Shown here: piece after piece, positions 57,499-64,000 of the stretch
Numbering within the stretch: position 1 is the first letter of the stretch
How the letters are laid out: each line of letters opens with the position of its first letter
Origin: Stenotrophomonas aracearum
Lineage (GTDB): Bacteria > Pseudomonadota > Gammaproteobacteria > Xanthomonadales > Xanthomonadaceae
Length of the DNA: 64,000 bases
Assembly (NCBI RefSeq): GCF_031834615.1
Contig: NZ_CP115543.1
Span: 186,001-250,000 of the forward strand
Direction: 5' to 3'
Notes under the pieces: model-generated
Seen by the model: only the letters and a program-made list of their open reading frames with translations
What the model was told of the DNA's origin: nothing
Databases searched by the model: none
Translations under genes and position numbers: made by a program

Positions 57499-58413
57499 AT
57501 GTTGTCTGCCGACGAACTGGCCCTCCTCGACGCCATCCGCGAGACCGGCAGCCTCTCGCGCGCGGCTGCCCGGCTGGGCAAGGCGCCCTCCACGGTCTCG
57601 CACGCCGCCCGGCAGCTGGAGGCGCGCCTCGATGCGCTGCTGTTCGACCGCCGCCGCTACCGCCTGCAGCTCACTCCGGCCGGCCAGCTGCTGGCCCAGG
57701 AAGCGGCCCGGCTGATGCTGGACGTCTCCCGCCTCACCCGCCGCGTGAAGCAGGTGGCGGGTGGCTGGGAAGACCGGCTGTGGATCGTCACCGACGAGAT
57801 CCTGGAGTTCGACACCCTGCTGCCGGTGATCCAGTCCTTCGACGCGCTCGACTCCGGGGTCACCCTGCGCATCACCCACGAAGTGCTCACCGGCACCTGG
57901 GACGCGCTGCGCGATGGCCGAGCCGACCTGGTGGTGGGGGCCACCAACGAGCCGCCGGTGATCCCCGGCCTGCGCTGGTTCGAGCTGGGGGTGATGGAGT
58001 GGGTGTTTGCAGTGGCCCCGCATCACCCCCTGGCCAAGGTGGAAGAACCTTTGGATGCAGCCACCCTGCAGCAGCACCGCGCGGTGGTGGTAGCCGACAC
58101 CTCGCGCAAGTTGGAGGTGCGTGGCTACGGTGTACTCGGCGGGCAACCTTCACTGGCGGTGCCCACCATGCACGCCAAGGTCCGCGCGCAGTGCGCTGGG
58201 CTCGGCGTGGGCTGGCTGCCCCGCGAGCGCGCCGCCGGCCTGCTCGCGCATGGCGAGCTTGTCGAAAAGCGCGTCGCCAACCCGCGCGAACCGAACCTGC
58301 TGTACGTGGCCTGGCGTGGCGACCACCAGGGCAAGGCGCTGGACTGGTGGCTGGCCCAGTTGAAGCAGGAACGGCTTGCCGCACGGCTGGTGAAGGGAAT
58401 CGCGATCAGCTGA
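57499..58413 (+). CDS. LysR-family transcriptional regulator
   Basis: 304 residues: N-terminal winged helix (LLDAIRETGSLSRAAARLGKAPSTVSHAARQLE) and a periplasmic-binding-like effector domain. Divergent from the SDR-hydrolase pair, its likely target; 104-bp intergenic region. The palindrome on its ribosome site suggests autocontrol. Confidence 0.93.
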   Translation: MLSADELALLDAIRETGSLSRAAARLGKAPSTVSHAARQLEARLDALLFDRRRYRLQLTPAGQLLAQEAARLMLDVSRLTRRVKQVAGGWEDRLWIVTDEILEFDTLLPVIQSFDALDSGVTLRITHEVLTGTWDALRDGRADLVVGATNEPPVIPGLRWFELGVMEWVFAVAPHHPLAKVEEPLDAATLQQHRAVVVADTSRKLEVRGYGVLGGQPSLAVPTMHAKVRAQCAGLGVGWLPRERAAGLLAHGELVEKRVANPREPNLLYVAWRGDHQGKALDWWLAQLKQERLAARLVKGIAIS

Positions 58414-58440
58414 CACGGCGATGCCCCGCGAACGCAATGC

Positions 58441-59361
58441 TCATGCGCTGCGCTCTTCTTCAACCGCGGCACTTGCAGGCAGGTGTCGCTCGATCCACTG
58501 CTTGAAGTCGCGCACCACGCCCTCGCGCCCCACGTCGTTCAACAGGTCATGCGCGTGGTCCTTGTACAGCAGCAGCGTCTTATCTGCCGACCCCGCGTTG
58601 TCCTCGAACACCTGGCTGCCCGCCGGCACGGTGACCTTGTCGGCGGTGCCATGCGCGATCAGCACCGGCAACCGCAGGGTGGGGAATCCGCGCTTCAGCC
58701 GGTCGATGCCGACCAGCATCTGCGCCACGGTCAGCGCGGTCTGCTTCTCGTTGGCGATCAAAGGATCCGCATTGAGCGCGGTCACCACTTCGGGGATGCG
58801 CGAGAACTCCTTGTTCGGCAGCTTCAACACGCGCAGGGTGGGGAACGGGCCGCTCAGCCAGCGCACCAGCGACAGCACCGCTTCCGGCGCGGGCACCTGG
58901 AAGGCGTAGCTTTCGCAGATCAGCCCGGCCAGTTCGTCCTGGTGCCCCAGCGTATAGGCCGAAGCGATCACCCCGCCCGCGCTGTGCCCGAGCAGGAACA
59001 CCGGCAGCCCCGGTTCACGCGCACGCGCCACGTCCAGCAGCGACTGCACATCCGCCAGGTAGTCGTCGAAGTGCTCCACATGGAAGCGCGGCCCGGTGGA
59101 CTTGCCACGCCCACGAAGGTCCACCGCATACACCGCCAGTCCCATCGCCGTGAACTGCGCCGCCGCCCACTGGTAATGCCCGCTGTGCGAGTTGAAGCCG
59201 GGTACGATCGCCAGCACCGCACGCACCGGCCCGCTCGGCCGCCAGCTGCGGATGAACAACTGGCTCTCGCCACCGCTGATGAATTCCTCGGTGCGCGAAG
59301 GCGCCGACCCACGCGGCTCGGAGGGAACCGCATGCAAAGCTGCAGGGGGAACAGTGTTCAT
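58441..59361 (-). CDS. Alpha/beta hydrolase (monoacylglycerol-lipase-like)
   Basis: 306 residues: VPGFNSHSGHYQWAA, DLRGRGKSTGPR, nucleophile GHSAGG, acid in HGTADKVT, His in DHAHDLLND. This is the Hydrolase_4/lysophospholipase pattern. No signal peptide. Downstream of, and on the same strand as, the other alpha/beta hydrolase (59393-60217), 31 bp apart. Confidence 0.88.
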   Translation of the reverse strand: MNTVPPAALHAVPSEPRGSAPSRTEEFISGGESQLFIRSWRPSGPVRAVLAIVPGFNSHSGHYQWAAAQFTAMGLAVYAVDLRGRGKSTGPRFHVEHFDDYLADVQSLLDVARAREPGLPVFLLGHSAGGVIASAYTLGHQDELAGLICESYAFQVPAPEAVLSLVRWLSGPFPTLRVLKLPNKEFSRIPEVVTALNADPLIANEKQTALTVAQMLVGIDRLKRGFPTLRLPVLIAHGTADKVTVPAGSQVFEDNAGSADKTLLLYKDHAHDLLNDVGREGVVRDFKQWIERHLPASAAVEEERSA

Positions 59362-59392
59362 GGCCGATCCTCGAAACGTGGGGGAGGGAGGT

Positions 59393-60217
59393 TCAGCTTT
59401 GCAGGAACGAGAGCAGGTCCTGGTTGAGCTGGTCTTTCGCGGTGTCGCCCAGGCTGTGGCCGCCGCCCGGGTAGATCTTCAGCTGCGCGCCCTTGATCAA
59501 CTTCGCCGAGCGCAAAGCAGCCGCCTTGATCGGCACGATCTGGTCGTCGTCGCCGTGGATGATCAGCGTGGGCACGTCGAAACGGCCCAGGTCGTCGGTG
59601 AAGTCGGTTTCCGAAAACGCCTTGATGCAGTCGTAGGCGTTCTTGTGGCCGGACTGCATGCCCTGGTTCCACCACGAGCGGATCAGGCCTTCAGAGACCT
59701 TCGCGCCGGGCCGGTTGAAGCCGAAGAACGGGCCGGTGGCCACGTCCAGGAAGAACTGCGCACGGTCGGCAAGGTAAGCCGCACGGAAGCCGTCGAACAC
59801 CTCGATCGGCAGTCCTTCGGGGTTGTCGGCGGTCTTGAGCATGATCGGCGGCACCGCGCCCATCAGCACCGCCTTGGCTACGCGCTGGGTGCCATGGCGG
59901 CCGATGTAGCGGGCCACTTCGCCGCCGCCGGTGGAGTGCCCGACCATGGTCACATCGCGCACGTCCAGGTGTTCGAACAGCTGCGCCAGGTCGTCGGCGT
60001 AGGTGTCCATGTCGTTGCCGTCCCACGGCTGGCTGGAGCGCCCGTGGCCGCGCCGGTCGTGCGCGATGCAGCGATAGCCGTTGCTGGCAAGGAAGAACAT
60101 CTGCGCTTCCCAGGCATCCGCGTTGAGTGGCCAGCCATGGCTGAAGGACACCACAGGGCCACTGCCCCAGTCCTTGTAGTAGAGGGTGGTGCCGTCTTGG
60201 GTGGTGAACAGGCTCAT
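59393..60217 (-). CDS. Alpha/beta hydrolase (non-haem chloroperoxidase-like)
   Basis: 274 residues: [27 protein letters not shown], nucleophile GHSTGGGE, acid HGDDDQIVP, His in GGGHSLGD. Matches the cofactor-free haloperoxidase/arylesterase group. ATG 60217 gives the standard N-terminus ([18 protein letters not shown]). Confidence 0.9.
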   Translation of the reverse strand: MSLFTTQDGTTLYYKDWGSGPVVSFSHGWPLNADAWEAQMFFLASNGYRCIAHDRRGHGRSSQPWDGNDMDTYADDLAQLFEHLDVRDVTMVGHSTGGGEVARYIGRHGTQRVAKAVLMGAVPPIMLKTADNPEGLPIEVFDGFRAAYLADRAQFFLDVATGPFFGFNRPGAKVSEGLIRSWWNQGMQSGHKNAYDCIKAFSETDFTDDLGRFDVPTLIIHGDDDQIVPIKAAALRSAKLIKGAQLKIYPGGGHSLGDTAKDQLNQDLLSFLQS

Positions 60218-60378
60218 GGGCTGTCTCGGCGGGGAAGTGGGCGGTCTACGCAGCCTCACATGCAGGCGTGGCACCAGCATCTGTCGTTCGGGCGCGCGGG
60301 TCGTCCCCCATCCGGGGGCAGTGGCGGCGGCGCGGCCACGCCTATGCTTGGGCCGTGGCCTGCACAGGGAGCCCGCTC

Positions 60379-60912
60379 ATGCTCGACCGTCTTGCGGTAC
60401 TGGATGAGATTCTGGAATGCCATGCCGGCGTGCTGGGGCGGGACTACCACCCGTACCGCAACCACACCTACCGCGTGGCCAACTTCCACTGGTGCATGCT
60501 GCCGGGCTCGCTGGAAGACCTGTACGTGCTCTCGGTGGCGGTGGCGTTTCACGACCTCGGCATCTGGACCGCCGGCACCTTCGACTACCTTGAGCCTTCC
60601 GAAGCACTGGCCCGGCAGTACCTTGAGGAGCGCGAGCGCCCCGAGCTGATCGACGTAGTACTGGCGATGATCCGCGAGCACCACCGCCTCTCGCGCATGC
60701 CGCGCGACCAGGACCGGCGCATCGAAACCTTCCGCCGCGCGGACTGGATAGACGTTTCACTGGGCGCATTGCGCTTCGACCTGCACCCGGACGACTTCAC
60801 CCGTATCGTGCGGCGCTTCCCGCGCCTGGGCTTCCACCTGCGGCTGGTGCAGTTCTCGTTGAAGCACGGCCTGCGCCATCCGCTGCGGCCGCTGCCAATG
60901 CTGAAACGCTAG
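60379..60912 (+). CDS. HD-domain phosphohydrolase
   Basis: 177 residues with metal-binding H...HD: HTYRVANF (~residue 31) and VAFHDLGIW (~58), later REHHRLSR. Such HD proteins are metal-dependent phosphohydrolases; the substrate is unknown. It is convergent with the response-regulator gene 3 bp away. Confidence 0.82.
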   Translation: MLDRLAVLDEILECHAGVLGRDYHPYRNHTYRVANFHWCMLPGSLEDLYVLSVAVAFHDLGIWTAGTFDYLEPSEALARQYLEERERPELIDVVLAMIREHHRLSRMPRDQDRRIETFRRADWIDVSLGALRFDLHPDDFTRIVRRFPRLGFHLRLVQFSLKHGLRHPLRPLPMLKR

Positions 60913-60915
60913 CGG

Positions 60916-61539
60916 CTACTCTTCCAGCCGCACCAGCCCACGACGCAGCGCGATGTGGATCGCCTCGGTGCGGTTGCGCGCACCGATCTTCTCGAAGATG
61001 CGCGCCAGGTGCGACTTCACAGTCTCGGCGGAAATGCCCAGCGTGTTGGCAATGCGCTTGTTCTCCCAGCCCTGCGCCAGCGCCGAAAGGATGGATAGTT
61101 CGCGCGCCGTCAGCGCTTCCTCACCCAGGTGCTGCGCGATCTCTTCGGAGATCTCCGCCGACAGGCAACGCTTGCCCTGTGCCACCCGGCGCACCGCGTC
61201 GATCAGCTCGCCGCGCAGCGAGCTCTTCAGCAGGTAACCGCAGGCACCGGCCGCCAGCGCCTCGCGCGCATTCGCATCGCCGCGGTAGGTGGTGAGGATC
61301 ACCACCCGCGCGCTGGGAAACTCCGCGCGCAGGCGGCGGGTCATCTCGATCCCGCCAACGCCCGGCATCTGCAGGTCCACCAGCGCCACGTCCGGCAGCA
61401 GGCGCCGGAACTGTTCGAGCCCCTCATTGGCATCGGAGGCCTCGCCGACCACGGCCATGTCCGTCTCCACCTCCAGCATCGAAGCGATGCCCTGGCGGAT
61501 CAGCGGATGGTCGTCGACGGTGAGGATGCGGATGGTCAT
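60916..61539 (-). CDS. NarL/FixJ-family response regulator
   Basis: 207 residues: receiver domain (DDHP; phospho-acceptor Asp55 in VALVDLQMPG; LLKSS) and LuxR-type helix-turn-helix (LTARELSILSALAQGWENKRIANTLGISAETVKSHL). It follows the sensor kinase gene by 75 bp on the same strand, forming a two-component pair. Confidence 0.95.
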   Translation of the reverse strand: MTIRILTVDDHPLIRQGIASMLEVETDMAVVGEASDANEGLEQFRRLLPDVALVDLQMPGVGGIEMTRRLRAEFPSARVVILTTYRGDANAREALAAGACGYLLKSSLRGELIDAVRRVAQGKRCLSAEISEEIAQHLGEEALTARELSILSALAQGWENKRIANTLGISAETVKSHLARIFEKIGARNRTEAIHIALRRGLVRLEE

Positions 61540-61614
61540 GGGCGGGTCCGGGTCAGGAGTGCACCGTGCCGCCAGACGCGCCGCAACGCAAGCGTAGTTT
61601 CCGAAGCCCGCCGC

Positions 61615-64000
61615 TCAGTCATCGCGCCGGCCACCACCGGCCCGCCAGCGCGGCAGCTGCAGCCGCACCCGGGTACCGCCGCCGGGCAGCGCCTGCACGT
61701 CCAGCGTGCCGCCGCACAGCGCCGCGCGCTTGCGCATGCCGGGCAGGCCCCAGTGACCCTCCGCGCCGCCCTGGGCCAGCACCTCGTCCTGGATGCCGCA
61801 GCCGTCGTCGTCGATCTCGACCGTGGTGCGCAGCAGCCCGTAGGTGACGCGCACGGTGATGTGGGTGGCGCTGGCGTGGCGGCAGGCGTTGGCGAACGCC
61901 TCGCGCACGATGCGGTACACCTCGCCCAGTTCAGGCTGGCGCCAGCGACGCGGGCGGCCGTGTACTTCCAGCTTGAATTCCACCTGCGCAGGCAGTTCCA
62001 GCAGCGCGGGCAGGGTGTTTACCGCCGCTTCCAGGTCATCGCCGGTGGCCTCATCGCGACGCAGTTCGCGTATGCGGTCGCGGCCTTCCACCAGGCCCGA
62101 CTCGGCCTCTTCCAGTGCCTTCGCCAATCCGGTCTCGGCGGCTGCCGTGTCGCCGGATGCCAACCTGCGGCGCGAGGACTCGATACGCAGCATCAGCGCC
62201 TGCACCGACTGCAGCAGCGTGTCGTGCAGGTCGCGCGCAATGCGCTCGCGCTCGCCCACCCGCGCCCGATACACCCGCTGCATGCGCTGGCGCGCCACTG
62301 CCACCCGCCAGCGCACGAACAGCCACACCAGCACGGCGCCCAGTGCCAGCATCGCCAGCGCGAACCACGCGGTCTGCCAGAACGCGGGCAGCACGGTCAC
62401 GTTGAAGGAGGCCTCCTGCTTCGACCACGCGCCGGTGTCGTCGCTGGCAATCACCCGGAACCGGTAGCTGCCAGGTTCCAACCGGCTGTAGAGTGCCTGG
62501 CGGCGGGTACCTGCTTCGCGCCATTCCTCGTCCACCCCATCCAGCCGATAGCGGAAGCGCACCCGCTCCGGCACGCGCAGGGCAGGTGCGGTGTAGTCCA
62601 CGCGCAGGTCGCGGCTGCCGGCCGGCAGGCGCAGGTAGGGCGAGAGGGGTGCCGGCTTGTCATCCACCTGTAGGCCCAGCAGCGTGGGCGGCAACGGCGC
62701 CGTGGAAGGATTGCGCGCGATATGGCGCGGGTCGATCCAGTGCACGGCCCGGTTGGTAGCGAACCAGATGCGGCCCTGTGCATCGGCCAGGATCGAGGGC
62801 AGGCTGCCACTCTGCTCCGAGCTGCCGCGCAGCCCATCGAGCACGCCGAAGCGCTCGAACGCTACTGCATGCGAAGGGTCCTTGCGCCACATAAGCACTT
62901 CCGCAGCCGGTACGCGGGTCAAACCGTTGCGACCACCCAGCCACAGCTCGCCATCGGGCAGCAGCACGATGCCGTTGGTCTTCTCGAAGGTTTCGCCATC
63001 GCGGCCGAGCAGCCGGTGGAAGGTTTCGTTGGCGCGCATCGAAACGCCGCGCGCGCCGCCTATCCACAGGGTGTCGCCGTAATACTGCAACGCCGAGATG
63101 CGACCGATCTCCGGGCCGCCTTGGTTAAAGTCCTGCTTTCGGCCGTTCTCGAACATGCGGATGGTCTGGCCCGCGTCGCTCCAGATCCGCCCTTGCGAAT
63201 CTTCAGCCAAGGCACGTGGCGTGGAGCCTTCCTGCATGCCGTACTTCGCGTTCTGCGCTTCCCATTTGCCATTGAAGAACCGCAGCAACCCGCCATGCAG
63301 GCGGCTCACCCACAGCCCACCGGCGCGGTCGCTGGCGATCATGGTCACCACGCTGTCGCCGGCCAGCTCGGGGGGCAGCGGTACGCGCTCCAGGCCGGTG
63401 GCGGTCACCTTCGCTATCCAGCCCGTAGCGCTGCCCATCCACAGGGTGCCGCTGGCATCGCGATGCAGCGCGCTCACGCGTCCCATCGTCGGCCCGCCCA
63501 GCTCCTGCACTTGGCCACCGTTCGGCGCGGCCGGGTCTGGCGTCACCCACATCGGGCCGCGGTCCGCATTGCCGACCAGCATGCGGCCACCGTCGCCCGG
63601 CGCCATCACGAACGACTGGTCGCGGCGCGGCAGTGCGATCGCCGCCAGCGCGTTGTCGCGGAAGCGGTCCAGTCCATTGGCCGTGCCCGCCCAGACGTTG
63701 CCTTCGCGATCCTCGAACAGCGTCCACACCACTTCCGAGGTAAGCCCCTGCGCCGGCCCGAAGTACTCCGGCTTGGGCAGCGTCACGCCGGGGCCGGGCG
63801 CACGCAGCGAGCTCGCCTCACGCACGCGTGCAATGCCGCCCTCGGTGCTGAGCCACATGCCGCCATCGCGGTCGAAGCGCACGCCTGCACCCTTGAAGCC
63901 AGGGTCCAGCCAGCTGAGAGTGGCACGGTCATGGCGCGGGTCCGGGTTGGCATGGGCCAGCGGTCGTGCCCCCCAGTAGTCCACCGCCCAGACCGTGCCG
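61615..64000 (-). CDS. Two-component sensor histidine kinase with periplasmic beta-propeller (partial)
   Basis: At least 794 residues, open to the window end (the upstream codons read GTVWAVDYWG), so the N-terminus is missing. It contains Reg_prop-type propeller blades (DREGNVWAGTANGLDRF; DASGTLWMGSATG; GELWLGGRNGL) and a Y_Y_Y domain ending SYRFRVIASDD. A membrane helix (~545-570 of the visible part) is followed by HisKA_3 (ERERIARDLHDTLLQ) and HATPase (WGLPGMRKRA). It resembles the hybrid-type sensors of carbohydrate regulation but without a receiver domain here. Partner: the adjacent response regulator. Confidence 0.93.
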   Translation of the reverse strand, partial: GTVWAVDYWGARPLAHANPDPRHDRATLSWLDPGFKGAGVRFDRDGGMWLSTEGGIARVREASSLRAPGPGVTLPKPEYFGPAQGLTSEVVWTLFEDREGNVWAGTANGLDRFRDNALAAIALPRRDQSFVMAPGDGGRMLVGNADRGPMWVTPDPAAPNGGQVQELGGPTMGRVSALHRDASGTLWMGSATGWIAKVTATGLERVPLPPELAGDSVVTMIASDRAGGLWVSRLHGGLLRFFNGKWEAQNAKYGMQEGSTPRALAEDSQGRIWSDAGQTIRMFENGRKQDFNQGGPEIGRISALQYYGDTLWIGGARGVSMRANETFHRLLGRDGETFEKTNGIVLLPDGELWLGGRNGLTRVPAAEVLMWRKDPSHAVAFERFGVLDGLRGSSEQSGSLPSILADAQGRIWFATNRAVHWIDPRHIARNPSTAPLPPTLLGLQVDDKPAPLSPYLRLPAGSRDLRVDYTAPALRVPERVRFRYRLDGVDEEWREAGTRRQALYSRLEPGSYRFRVIASDDTGAWSKQEASFNVTVLPAFWQTAWFALAMLALGAVLVWLFVRWRVAVARQRMQRVYRARVGERERIARDLHDTLLQSVQALMLRIESSRRRLASGDTAAAETGLAKALEEAESGLVEGRDRIRELRRDEATGDDLEAAVNTLPALLELPAQVEFKLEVHGRPRRWRQPELGEVYRIVREAFANACRHASATHITVRVTYGLLRTTVEIDDDGCGIQDEVLAQGGAEGHWGLPGMRKRAALCGGTLDVQALPGGGTRVRLQLPRWRAGGGRRDD

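Overview
The window is a high-GC gammaproteobacterial chromosome segment, most likely Stenotrophomonas (family Xanthomonadaceae). The grounds are an Ax21-family outer-membrane protein gene, repeated GTAG-headed palindromes of the SMAG type in intergenic gaps, and a gene content typical of that family (glnA-glnK-amtB, ntrBC, hemDXY, yibN-secB-gpsA, tandem lipoprotein sodC). No rRNA, tRNA, CRISPR array, transposase or phage gene was recognised.

Layout. 1-9.4 kb: a partial AAA+ ATPase, an orphan ParA, sixA, yceI-like, a phospholipase-D-type lipoprotein, a hotdog thioesterase, a PlsC-type acyltransferase, a YheT-type hydrolase, a TPR-sulfotransferase fusion and a PEBP protein. 9.4-14.8 kb: a META/DUF4377 lipoprotein and uppP on the minus strand, then the nitrogen-assimilation block glnA-glnK-amtB, with a clear sigma-54 promoter and two NtrC operators upstream of glnA. 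The matching regulators ntrB and ntrC lie at 39.9-42.4 kb, with another NtrC operator abutting the ntrB start.

14.99-35.2 kb is the accessory heart of the window. It holds a two-partner secretion pair, a TpsB transporter followed by a 4959-residue CdiA-like TpsA exoprotein. TpsA has an extended signal peptide, a TPS domain, a super-repeated first FHA region, a receptor-binding-like insert, a second FHA region, a pretoxin region ending in VDNN, and a 272-residue C-terminal toxin module of lower GC. Downstream is a graveyard and arsenal of orphan modules: at least three relics of toxin tails or FHA repeats, each overlapping by 4 bp the start of a small putative immunity gene, and three related small membrane proteins. 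The array ends at a duplicated 5' fragment of the following peptidoglycan amidase gene. This is how contact-dependent inhibition loci are thought to swap toxin/immunity cassettes. The active toxin carries a His/Asp-rich helical motif reminiscent of zinc-dependent phospholipase C folds, and its putative immunity protein is membrane-embedded.

35.2-39.7 kb: peptidoglycan amidase and MltA lipoproteins, a membrane protein, a HAD phosphatase and a lineage gene of unknown function. 42.4-46.1 kb: tandem periplasmic Cu/Zn superoxide dismutases, an unknown minus-strand gene and a thiolase. 46.2-49.4 kb: hemD-hemX-hemY (minus). 49.4-52.5 kb: a YiiD_C-type protein, an exported protein, rhodanese, secB and gpsA. 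52.6-54.1 kb: an orphan antitoxin whose gene runs into a SMAG element, the Ax21-family protein, a 60-codon ORF and Rof. 54.2-60.9 kb: redox and hydrolase enzymes with divergent AraC and LysR regulators. 60.9-64 kb: a NarL-type response regulator and a large periplasmic-sensor histidine kinase that runs off the window edge.
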